Positions 1 to 5,956 of a stretch of 17,625 nt of DNA are shown here, in pieces (within the stretch, counting starts at the first letter, position 1; each line of letters begins with the position of its first letter). The stretch comes from Candidatus Woesearchaeota archaeon (GTDB lineage Archaea; Nanobdellota; Nanobdellia; Woesearchaeales; JACRKL01), in the NCBI GenBank assembly GCA_016219795.1, contig JACRKK010000001.1, positions 1 to 17,625 on the forward strand. The letters are read 5' to 3'. The notes beneath the pieces were generated by a model. It did no database searches, was not told the origin of the DNA, and saw only the letters and a list, made by a program, of their open reading frames with translations. The position numbers and the translations under genes were made by a program.

Positions 1-12
1 TAGCGAGAGCAC

Positions 13-20
13 TATAAAAA
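13..20 (+). promoter_or_regulatory. TATA box in front of the first small ORF
   Basis: TATAAAAA lies 26 nt before an ATG at 39, the spacing expected for a leaderless archaeal transcript beginning at that ATG. The frame opened by that ATG stops at TAA 60-62 and then continues as the ORF at 75-401. Confidence 0.5.
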
Positions 21-74
21 AAGAGCATAATAAGGAAAATGAGTGAAAGTCAAAGAAGATAACAACCATTTCTA

Positions 75-401
75 TTGCAGATTTCTAGACGAAAAGGTAT
101 TTTTTTTCAAAAAATAGGGTTATTCCAAGTTCTCTATAATATAAGAGATAAGGTAGAAGCAAGAAAAGCATGGCAAGGTATTGATTGCTGGCAGCAGATG
201 GCAGAAACAGACGCTATGGCCATTGACCTGCACCCTGATGGGATTCCGTATGTGTTTGCGCACAGAAAACGCTTTCTTGAGCTGTACTATGGGACACCCC
301 TAAACGGCTCGTTGGGCAGATATATGGATGCAGCACAACAGATAACTCCTCAGTTCTACAACCACGCGCTTGCCAACATGACCGGACATGGTGTCAATTA
401 G
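75..401 (+). CDS. Hypothetical protein, possibly 5'-disrupted
   Basis: This is an open frame of 108 codons if a TTG at 75 is used; an in-frame ATG lies at 198. I do not recognise the family. The N-terminal part is basic with hydrophobic patches. The middle has the acidic/aromatic stretch around WQQMAETDAMAIDLHPDG, and no membrane segment or catalytic motif stands out. The same frame can be followed upstream to an ATG at 39, which has a well-spaced TATA box, but a TAA at 60-62 interrupts it after seven codons. The gene may therefore be a nonsense-mutated pseudogene, or it may re-initiate at TTG 75 or ATG 198. It converges on the minus-strand gene ending at 398, and the two stop codons overlap by 4 bp. 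Confidence 0.45.
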   Translation: MQISRRKGIFFQKIGLFQVLYNIRDKVEARKAWQGIDCWQQMAETDAMAIDLHPDGIPYVFAHRKRFLELYYGTPLNGSLGRYMDAAQQITPQFYNHALANMTGHGVN

Positions 402-700
402 TCTTGTTCATATTTGTCAAACAGTTCATCAAGCGTTCTGTAGCACTCTCCTGGATTAGGCAGTGCAAATGCTCTGTCAAGTTCTGTTAGGGGAATATCT
501 GCTCGGCGCAAACCCCATCCACCAGGAGGAACAAACTGCAGAAGCTGCTCCATGAACGCACCCTGGTCATGTATACGCGCAGAAGGAGGTGTTGATACTC
601 TTTTCCCCTGGGGATCGTAAATAAAGGTGATACCCCTTAGATTTGGTCTCCCCTCTATGGTTCCTTCTTGGTAATTCATATGACCATAATACACTCTCAT
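398..700 (-). CDS. Hypothetical protein, unrecognised family
   Basis: A 100-codon frame runs from an ATG at 700 and ends convergently with the ORF on the other strand. The open frame continues upstream to a GTG at 775, which would give 125 aa. I prefer 700 for two reasons. An A/T-rich TATA-like stretch lies about 22-33 nt upstream (722-733). The region 700-775 also holds the thermosome TATA box and is poorer in G/C at third codon positions than the rest of the frame. The protein is soluble, with a Gly/Pro turn (QFVPPGGWGLRRADIPLTEL) and an acidic C-terminus. No known motif is visible. The divergent position next to the thermosome gives no functional hint. Confidence 0.5.
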   Translation of the reverse strand: MRVYYGHMNYQEGTIEGRPNLRGITFIYDPQGKRVSTPPSARIHDQGAFMEQLLQFVPPGGWGLRRADIPLTELDRAFALPNPGECYRTLDELFDKYEQD

Positions 701-748
701 GCCATAAGCGAATGCAGCTGCATTTTTTAATTTTTGGATACCGTCATA

Positions 749-756
749 TTTAAATA
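749..756 (+). promoter_or_regulatory. TATA box of the thermosome gene
   Basis: TTTAAATA sits 50-57 nt upstream of the ATG at 806. It predicts a start near 775-780 and a leader of about 25-30 nt carrying the GGGGTG motif at 791-796. The surrounding TATTTAAATA is a perfect palindrome and could also direct transcription leftwards. Confidence 0.55.
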
Positions 757-805
757 AGGTGGAAAATTCCTGCACATTATAATAGATGACGGGGTGTTAT
801 CAACT

Positions 806-2443
806 ATGGCAAATCAGGTACAACCTATATTTATTCTTCCGGAAGGCACGCAGCGCACGACAGGCAGGTCTGCCCAGCGCAACAACATTATGGCAGCCAA
901 ACTGGTGGCTGAAACCGTCCGTACGACGCTTGGGCCAAAAGGCATGGACAAGATGATTGTGGACAGCTTAGGCGATGTCATCATCACCAATGATGGTGTT
1001 ACAATCCTTGAAGAGATGCAGATTGAGCATCCTGCAGCCAAGATGATTGTGGAAGTGGCCAAGACGCAGGAAGATGAGGTTGGCGATGGCACGACAACTG
1101 CTGTCGTCATCGCAGGCGAGCTTTTGAAAAAAGCAGAAGGTCTTTTGGATCAGGAAGTGCATCCCAGCGTCCTCTCCAGAGGCTACCGCCTTGCTGAGGA
1201 AAAGGCACAGGAAATACTCAAGAAACTCGGTGAGCCCATCACTGAGAAAGATGTAGACACTCTCCAGAAGATTGCCATGACTGCCATGACCGGAAAAGGT
1301 GCAGAGAACGCAAAAGAGCTGCTTTCAGGCCTGACGGTCAAGACCATTATGATGGTCATGGAAAAACACGACGGCAAAATAACAATAAACACTGATGATA
1401 TCAAGCTTGAGAAGAAAGTGGGCGGGAGTGTCTACGACACTGAATTAGTGGAAGGCATTGTTCTCGATAAAGAGCGTGTCCACGGCAGCATGCCCAAAAC
1501 AGTCAAAGACGCAAAAATTGCGCTTTTGGATTGCGCACTTGAAATCAAAAACACAGAGATTGACGCAAAAATTCAGATAACAGACCCAAGCCAACTACAG
1601 GCATTCCTCGACCAGGAAGAGCGCATGCTTAGAAACATGGTGGAGAAAATTGCTAAAAGCGGTGCAACCGTCATCTTCTGCCAGAAAGGCATCGATGATC
1701 TCGCCCAGCATTTCCTTGCAAAGCAGGGGATTTATGCTGTCCGAAGAATAAAGAAGTCTGATATGGATGCGCTTGTCCGCGCAACTGGCGCGCGGATTGT
1801 CTCCAACCTTGATGACTTAAACAAGGAAGACCTGGGATATGCAGGCGTTGTGGAAGAGATACGCACCGGAGATGAAGAGATGACCTATGTGCGCAACTGC
1901 AAGAATCCCAAAGCAGTCACTATCCTGATTAGGGGGGGCACAGAGCATGTGGTCGATGAAGTGAAGCGTGCTATGGACGATGCCATCGGCGATGTGGCTG
2001 CAAGCCTCAAATACGGCAGGGCAGTTGGTGGCGCAGGCGCCATCGAAATGGAGCTCTCCAAAGAACTCCGCAAGTTCGCATCTTCCCTCTCCGGCCGGGA
2101 ACAGCTGGCAGTACATGCATTTGCAGATGCTGTGGAAGTCATACCACGCACCCTTGCAGAGAATGCTGGCCTCGACCCCATTGACGTTCTTACTGAGTTG
2201 AAAGCAGCGCATGACAGGGGCCAGAAATGGGCAGGTATTGACACCTTCTCAGGAAAGGTCATTGACGCATGGAAAGATGGCGTCATAGAACCACTAAAAG
2301 TCAAGACCCAGGCCATAAGCTCTGCTGCTGAAGTTGCAGTCATGATTCTAAGAATTGATGACGTGATTGCAGGAAGCAAGTCAGGCGGCGGGCAGCAGGG
2401 CCCGCCAGGCGGTATGGGTGGCATGGGCATGCCTGAGATGTGA
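806..2443 (+). CDS. thsA: Thermosome subunit (group II chaperonin)
   Basis: This is an ATP-driven cytosolic protein-folding chaperonin of the CCT/thermosome family, which forms double rings with a built-in lid. The frame from ATG 806 encodes 545 aa, the usual family length. The N-terminus (ILPEGTQRTTGRSAQRNNI) matches the family opening. It is followed by the equatorial ATP-site segments LGPKGMDKM and NDGVTILEEM, and by GDGTTTA at residues 93-99. Later come the apical domain, the GGAGAIEMELSKELR segment and the C-terminal equatorial part. The protein ends in the typical flexible Gly/Met-rich tail (GGMGGMGMPEM). An in-frame GTG at 794 would add four residues. I choose ATG 806 because GGGGTG at 791-796 fits a ribosome-binding site for it. 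Codon use is richer in G/C at third positions than in the following island. Only one subunit gene lies in the window, so homo- or hetero-oligomer formation cannot be judged; the symbol is generic. Confidence 0.97.
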   Translation: MANQVQPIFILPEGTQRTTGRSAQRNNIMAAKLVAETVRTTLGPKGMDKMIVDSLGDVIITNDGVTILEEMQIEHPAAKMIVEVAKTQEDEVGDGTTTAVVIAGELLKKAEGLLDQEVHPSVLSRGYRLAEEKAQEILKKLGEPITEKDVDTLQKIAMTAMTGKGAENAKELLSGLTVKTIMMVMEKHDGKITINTDDIKLEKKVGGSVYDTELVEGIVLDKERVHGSMPKTVKDAKIALLDCALEIKNTEIDAKIQITDPSQLQAFLDQEERMLRNMVEKIAKSGATVIFCQKGIDDLAQHFLAKQGIYAVRRIKKSDMDALVRATGARIVSNLDDLNKEDLGYAGVVEEIRTGDEEMTYVRNCKNPKAVTILIRGGTEHVVDEVKRAMDDAIGDVAASLKYGRAVGGAGAIEMELSKELRKFASSLSGREQLAVHAFADAVEVIPRTLAENAGLDPIDVLTELKAAHDRGQKWAGIDTFSGKVIDAWKDGVIEPLKVKTQAISSAAEVAVMILRIDDVIAGSKSGGGQQGPPGGMGGMGMPEM

Positions 2444-2446
2444 AAT

Positions 2447-2483
2447 CATACAAAAATTGTATGTATAAATACAAAAATTGTAA
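2447..2483 (+). repeat. Two tandem near-palindromes, 21 bp apart: candidate operator
   Basis: CATACAAAAATTGTATG (2447-2463) is a 17-bp inverted repeat with 7-bp arms around AAA. A second copy, ATACAAAAATTGTAA (2469-2483), follows exactly 21 bp later with one arm base changed. Both lie between the thermosome stop codon and the TATA box of the nucleotidyltransferase operon. The 21-bp period puts them on the same DNA face, as expected for a cooperatively bound dimeric repressor. A weak hairpin at the thermosome transcript end is the alternative. Confidence 0.55.
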
Positions 2484-2496
2484 TTTAATAGAAACA

Positions 2497-2504
2497 TTTA
2501 AATA
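2497..2504 (+). promoter_or_regulatory. TATA box of the nucleotidyltransferase/HTH pair
   Basis: TTTAAATA lies 25-32 nt before ATG 2529, so the transcript is likely leaderless or nearly so. The two inverted repeats at 2447-2483 sit immediately upstream of it. Confidence 0.6.
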
Positions 2505-2528
2505 GTTCCTCCCATTTAGAACACCTCT

Positions 2529-3146
2529 ATGAGGAACACCAAAGAAACAAATGCCGACGCATTGTACGCCTTTCTTGAAAGTATTGGGAAGTTCTTTGAA
2601 CAAAAGATAAAGTTTTATGCCTTGGGGGGCACCGCCCTCACTATTTTGGGCATTAAACCATCCACGCTAGATCTTGATTTTAACATTCATTCGGAAAAAG
2701 AATATCAACATGCAATCCTAATCTTTACAGATATTGGTTTTAGGAAAATTGGAGATTACAAATGGATAACGCAGGAAGGGTTTGCCCTTGACATTTTTCA
2801 CGGGTCTTACATTCTTGGAACGCAGCTTCTTCCAGACGCACTTGCAAAATCAAAACCAATACGCAAATTCGGGAATATAGAGTTATTTGTTTTATCTCTG
2901 GAGGATATCATTATTAGCAAACTCGCACGCGGTGATTCACGTGATTTTGTGGACATTCATGCAATTTTTCTGAAGAACAAGATTTCAATCCCGTATCTCA
3001 CCCAAAGGTACAAGGAAACCGTTGCAATTTCTATAATTCCTTTGGCAAAGCAGAAGCTTCTTGATTTGATTGAGATAAAATGCAAAGAATGGAAAATTGA
3101 TGTGGCATCTGGCATTATTGAGGAGGTTAAGCAATGGGAGCCATAA
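2529..3146 (+). CDS. Nucleotidyltransferase-fold protein (MNT/DUF6036-like), putative toxin-antitoxin component
   Basis: A 205-aa soluble protein with the signature of minimal nucleotidyltransferase-fold proteins: ALGGTALTILG at residues 31-41, with Gly33-Gly34, followed by the acidic pair in LDLDF (Asp48 and Asp50) that would bind metal. A later segment, LEDIIISKLARGDSRDFVDI, matches the conserved C-terminal helix seen in AbiEii and DUF6036-type proteins. The known enzymes of this fold transfer a nucleotide to RNA or protein. Here the substrate is unknown and the toxin role is inferred from the arrangement. It is the first gene of a two-gene unit behind its own TATA box and a candidate operator. 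Its last codons overlap the next gene by 13 nt. Third codon positions are A/T-rich compared with the thermosome. Confidence 0.75.
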   Translation: MRNTKETNADALYAFLESIGKFFEQKIKFYALGGTALTILGIKPSTLDLDFNIHSEKEYQHAILIFTDIGFRKIGDYKWITQEGFALDIFHGSYILGTQLLPDALAKSKPIRKFGNIELFVLSLEDIIISKLARGDSRDFVDIHAIFLKNKISIPYLTQRYKETVAISIIPLAKQKLLDLIEIKCKEWKIDVASGIIEEVKQWEP

Positions 3147-3982
3147 TTGAAAAAAAACTGAGGGATGTCGGCTACCTGATGCTTGGTACGGGTCAGGAGA
3201 TAGAGGATCTTATTGTTGAGATAGTGGATGGTGGGGACCTACGGCAGCTTAAGGCCGTGCCCTATCTTATTTACCGCTACAATGCAGATGTTCATCCAAT
3301 CTATGCCAGAACAAAAAGAAAGGGGCTTTTTAGTGCACTATTAAATGTAACACACTGCATTTTCTCAGAGTTTGGAATAGGCAGGAGTTCACTGCCAAAA
3401 TATAGTGGGTATCCTGAAAGTGAATCCTTAGAAAAAGAGTTCCAAACCCATTACGAAGAGTTCAAACAGGATTTCCAGCAACAATTGGGAATGGAGAGCA
3501 AGAAGACATTTAGTTATGTGAAAGAAGAAAGCTACAGACAGCGTGATTTAGAATTTGCAATGGCTAAATTATTTACTCCAAAAGAGCGTGAAATAATATC
3601 CAAAGTGTATAATAATATTCCACTGAGCAAAACCGAGTATGAATACTACTCCCGCAAAACAAAAAAGAAGCTGGAAGCAATTATACGCCTTAAAGAGTTT
3701 GCTGCAGGCTTGTTTAATAGCTCACCAATGTATGATAAAGAGCTTTATTCTCTTAAAAAAATGTTGGAGGTGTGGCTGGAAAAGACACATAATGAGCAGG
3801 ATGTTAATATTGATAGATATTTTATTTGGGATTCCGATAAACTATTTATAGTCTATAAAAAAAAAGACAACCAACATTCACCGAAGCAACTATTCAACAC
3901 TTCAATAACCCTAAAAGAGATTGAGCAAAAGGGAATCCTTGACCTTTTGCAGAAGTACCCTAAGATGGAGTTTTCTCAATAA
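3134..3982 (+). CDS. HTH-like partner of the nucleotidyltransferase, putative antitoxin/regulator
   Basis: A 282-aa soluble, Lys/Glu-rich protein. The start ATG lies inside the end of the preceding gene, and a strong Shine-Dalgarno motif, GAGGAGG, stands about seven bases before it. The N-terminal 60 residues form a predicted helical unit (RDVGYLMLGTGQEIEDLI). Residues 147-192 (FTPKEREIISKVYNNIPLSK, then TEYEYYSRKTKKKLEAI) look like an HTH-type segment found in archaeal proteins with an SKTE-YYSR motif. A charged tail follows. The function is not recognised. The tight coupling to the nucleotidyltransferase suggests it is the partner of a toxin-antitoxin-like pair, perhaps the DNA-binding regulator acting at 2447-2483. 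A run of nine A residues near 3857 is a possible slippage site, but the frame is intact. Confidence 0.65.
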   Translation: MGAIIEKKLRDVGYLMLGTGQEIEDLIVEIVDGGDLRQLKAVPYLIYRYNADVHPIYARTKRKGLFSALLNVTHCIFSEFGIGRSSLPKYSGYPESESLEKEFQTHYEEFKQDFQQQLGMESKKTFSYVKEESYRQRDLEFAMAKLFTPKEREIISKVYNNIPLSKTEYEYYSRKTKKKLEAIIRLKEFAAGLFNSSPMYDKELYSLKKMLEVWLEKTHNEQDVNIDRYFIWDSDKLFIVYKKKDNQHSPKQLFNTSITLKEIEQKGILDLLQKYPKMEFSQ

Positions 3983-4090
3983 TCGCAGTTTATCAGTTAC
4001 CCATTCTCCTTTGCTTCCTTCCCAAGCCCGCGTGGACTGCAATGGTTTCTTGGTGGCACTTACTTTTGGCGTTTCCCATCTTTTAGCTCC
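3983..4090. other. Intergenic stretch without recognisable content
   Basis: No start codon with a promoter or ribosome-binding site and no familiar protein motif is seen in any frame here. The frame of the preceding gene stays open after its TAA (3980-3982) into the regulator remnant that follows, but the translated stretch is Ser/Phe/Pro-rich and does not look like a conserved domain. Longer frames on both strands that cross this stretch look like shadows. Confidence 0.4.
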
Positions 4091-4312
4091 GCTAAATATT
4101 TTCCAAAAGATGGCACCCTCACCAAGTCGAAATATTATGAATACAAAGTATTGCCGAAGCTCCTCAGCGGCTTGAATGTCATCTACATTTATGGCGACTA
4201 CGTCGCCAACGTGCTCTGGCTTGAAAAGCCTGTTGCCTTTGTTATAAAACACAAGACCCTTGCGAATAACTACAAAAAGTATTTTGCATATCTCTGGCAG
4301 CAGATGGGGTGA
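4091..4312 (+). pseudogene. Remnant of a TrmB-type regulator (C-terminal effector domain)
   Basis: A frame without its own start encodes about 73 residues ending at TGA 4310-4312. It contains NVIYIYGDYVANVLWLEKP followed by VAFVIKHKTLANNYKKYFAY and LWQQMG. This matches the usual C-terminal ending of archaeal TrmB-family effector domains: a strand with IYGDKVA-like residues, LW-E-P, then a helix of the type ENKEVADSYRKYFELLW. The winged-helix domain and most of the sugar-binding domain are missing, and nothing upstream supplies them in any frame. It is therefore probably the tail of a gene removed when the flanking modules were gained. Readthrough from the preceding gene, which shares this frame, is an unlikely alternative. 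Confidence 0.65.
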
Positions 4313-4325
4313 TTTTTGCGTAATA

Positions 4326-4333
4326 TTTATATA
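4326..4333 (+). promoter_or_regulatory. TATA box of the AbiE-like pair
   Basis: TTTATATA lies 42-49 nt upstream of ATG 4375 and would leave a leader of about 20 nt containing GGTGA at 4365-4369. A second A/T stretch, TTATATATAT near 4345-4354, is 21-30 nt from the ATG and could instead give a leaderless message. Confidence 0.5.
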
Positions 4334-4374
4334 CTTCACTATAATTATATATATCTATAATTTTGGTGAATACT

Positions 4375-5028
4375 ATGAAACTAAAGCTTATTGACAAACT
4401 GCGCAGAAAATCACATAAAGACATTGCCTTATTGCAAGATATGGTGATGGAAATAACCTATGAGATATTCCCCCAAGCAATATTGCATGGGGGCACAGCA
4501 ATATGGAGATGCTATGGCGGAACAAGATTTTCTGAGGATATAGACCTTTACCTTAGGAAAACGGATTTGCAAAAAATAGAGCAATTTAAAACAAGATTAA
4601 AGCAAAGGAGAATAGACCTCCAGAAATTCAGGATAACAGCAAACGCACTGTATGCAAAGGTTGTATTTAACGGAACAGAAGTAAGGGTGGAATCTTCCTT
4701 TTTGGAGATTAAAGGCAAAACTATTGTAGTGGCACCCTACGAAACAGCAGAGGGGAATTACCTTAATATATTCACGCTATCCCCGGAAAGTCTGGTGGAA
4801 GAAAAGGTAAGTGCTTATCTCTCAAGGGTGCTGATTAGGGATATCTATGACATTTACATATTACTGAATCATTGCAAAGACATGGAAAAGGTAAAAATTG
4901 CCCTTGCCCCCCTACTCACTTCAAAAAAAATACCAACAGATGAAGAGGTACTCGGCACCCTGGTGCTTGTTGGGGCAGTGCCTAACACGCAGCAGATATT
5001 TGCTGCATTACAACAATGGGTAAAATAA
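4375..5028 (+). CDS. AbiEii-like nucleotidyltransferase toxin
   Basis: A 217-aa protein of the AbiEii/AbiGii nucleotidyltransferase family, the toxin half of type IV toxin-antitoxin and abortive-infection pairs. Characterised relatives transfer nucleotides, for instance to tRNA. The diagnostic segment is LHGGTAIWRCYGG at residues 37-49, followed by RFSEDIDLYL with metal-binding Asp55 and Asp57. A conserved C-terminal block, RDIYDIYILL, follows later. I choose ATG 4375 over the in-frame TTG 4363 and GTG 4366, because GGTGA (4365-4369) is well placed as its ribosome-binding site. The gene precedes its partner and overlaps it by 13 nt; in classical abiE operons the antitoxin comes first. Third codon positions are A/T-rich. 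Confidence 0.87.
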   Translation: MKLKLIDKLRRKSHKDIALLQDMVMEITYEIFPQAILHGGTAIWRCYGGTRFSEDIDLYLRKTDLQKIEQFKTRLKQRRIDLQKFRITANALYAKVVFNGTEVRVESSFLEIKGKTIVVAPYETAEGNYLNIFTLSPESLVEEKVSAYLSRVLIRDIYDIYILLNHCKDMEKVKIALAPLLTSKKIPTDEEVLGTLVLVGAVPNTQQIFAALQQWVK

Positions 5029-5645
5029 AATATCTCCCAAAAGTCATGGAAACATTTGAGAGAAACGTAGTTGTAAGCCTGGGCGATATTAAACGTATTC
5101 TGCTGCTGGAAAAGGCGAACCCGGCGTATGCTGCCATTCTTACCCATAATCTACTGAAAAAAGGAAAAATCCACCAGATAACAAAAGGACACTATAGCAA
5201 ACACGATGATCCGATACTGATTGCATACTGCATTAAACCCTCCTACGTCGGTCTTGAGGCAGCATTGTCCTTTCATAATCTATGGGAACAGGAAACTAAT
5301 ATTATTTTGCTTACACCCAGGAGGATAAGGACAGGCAGAAGAATTGTTTTGGAAAATAATGTTCTGGTTCATGCTATTGGGAAAAAGCACTTTTTTGGCT
5401 TTGAGTATGTTGGGCATGACAATCTTAAAGTGCCGGTAAGTGATATAGAAAAGACGTTTATTGACTTGATTGCTTATCATCACCAGCTTGACAAGAAAAT
5501 CTTAAGACTGTTCAAAAAAAGAGTAGATATAAGGAAAATGAGAGATTATCTGCAGCACTACGATCGGCGTATTGCATCCCAAATAGAGACAATGCTTGGT
5601 ATTGGCCTTACCTCCCCTCATATTTCTGGATCTCATTCCAGATAA
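5016..5645 (+). CDS. AbiEi-like antitoxin
   Basis: A 209-aa protein resembling the AbiEi family: an N-terminal winged helix (about residues 15-60, ending in KGKIHQITKGHYS) that would bind the operon's own promoter, then a C-terminal domain. The block YVGLEAALSFHNLWEQ at 78-92 and VSDIEKTFIDLI at 141-152 are the positions normally conserved in this family. The start ATG lies inside the last codons of the toxin gene with no clear Shine-Dalgarno motif, so translation is probably coupled. The role would be neutralising the upstream nucleotidyltransferase and repressing the operon. Its 3' end overlaps the convergent minus-strand gene by 38 bp. Confidence 0.82.
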   Translation: MGKIKYLPKVMETFERNVVVSLGDIKRILLLEKANPAYAAILTHNLLKKGKIHQITKGHYSKHDDPILIAYCIKPSYVGLEAALSFHNLWEQETNIILLTPRRIRTGRRIVLENNVLVHAIGKKHFFGFEYVGHDNLKVPVSDIEKTFIDLIAYHHQLDKKILRLFKKRVDIRKMRDYLQHYDRRIASQIETMLGIGLTSPHISGSHSR

Positions 5646-5856
5646 ATAACCCAGTGATGTGATACTCAGATTTGCATACAGGGCAGGTGACAGAAATGTA
5701 TCCTATTTCCTCTGCGTCTTGATAGGCAACATATAAACCCCGGTGGAGAGTCTGTTCTTGAACTCTTCCCGGCAGCGGATCTGGTTCTTTAATCTTGCAG
5801 CATTTCATGACCAGATGCCCATCCACTACACGCAATATGTTCTCCAGCTTCTTCAT
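5608..5856 (-). CDS. Small CxxC protein, possible zinc ribbon
   Basis: An 82-codon frame from ATG 5856. The open frame extends further upstream but would then cross the glycogen synthase promoter and start. The ATG at 5856 is favoured by a TATA-like TTTAAAAT 23-30 nt away (5879-5886). The protein has a CC pair (Cys19, Cys20) and CPVCKSEYH (Cys58, Cys61, His66), which could form one metal site. The remainder is short and charged, with a hydrophobic TGLFIW near the end. The family is not recognised. It converges on the AbiEi-like gene. Confidence 0.55.
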   Translation of the reverse strand: MKKLENILRVVDGHLVMKCCKIKEPDPLPGRVQEQTLHRGLYVAYQDAEEIGYISVTCPVCKSEYHITGLFIWNEIQKYEGR

Positions 5857-5878
5857 CCAGCAGGCGAATGTCTCTTGA

Positions 5879-5886
5879 TTTAAAAT
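5879..5886 (-). promoter_or_regulatory. TATA box of the small CxxC gene
   Basis: On the minus strand this reads ATTTTAAA, 23-30 nt ahead of ATG 5856, matching the leaderless spacing seen elsewhere in the window. Confidence 0.4.
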
Positions 5887-5912
5887 GTTATCTCTCTCCA
5901 AAAACCATAGAC

Positions 5913-5920
5913 TATATAAA
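5913..5920 (+). promoter_or_regulatory. TATA box of the glycogen operon
   Basis: TATATAAA lies 37-44 nt before ATG 5957. The predicted leader is about 15-18 nt and contains the run GGGGG just before the start codon. Confidence 0.6.
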
Positions 5921-5956
5921 TAAGGAACCCTAAAAATCACTCCAAAAAGGGGGAAT

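Noticed and set aside
814..2430. Several open frames antisense to the thermosome gene
   Set aside because: They are shadows of a strongly conserved coding frame and have no promoters or recognisable motifs.
3134..4312. Readthrough fusion of the HTH-like protein with the TrmB fragment (same frame, TAA at 3980)
   Set aside because: The linking stretch 3983-4090 does not look like protein-coding sequence, and frame sharing has a one-in-three chance.
3911..4339. 142-codon minus-strand frame
   Set aside because: It runs antisense across the end of the HTH-like gene and the TrmB remnant. Its translation shows no family motif, while the plus strand in part of it matches a known domain end.
5646..5956. 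Possible tRNA or structured RNA in the gap before the glycogen operon
   Set aside because: No TPsiC-like GGTTCGA motif or cloverleaf pairing was seen. The region is better explained by the small minus-strand gene and two promoters.
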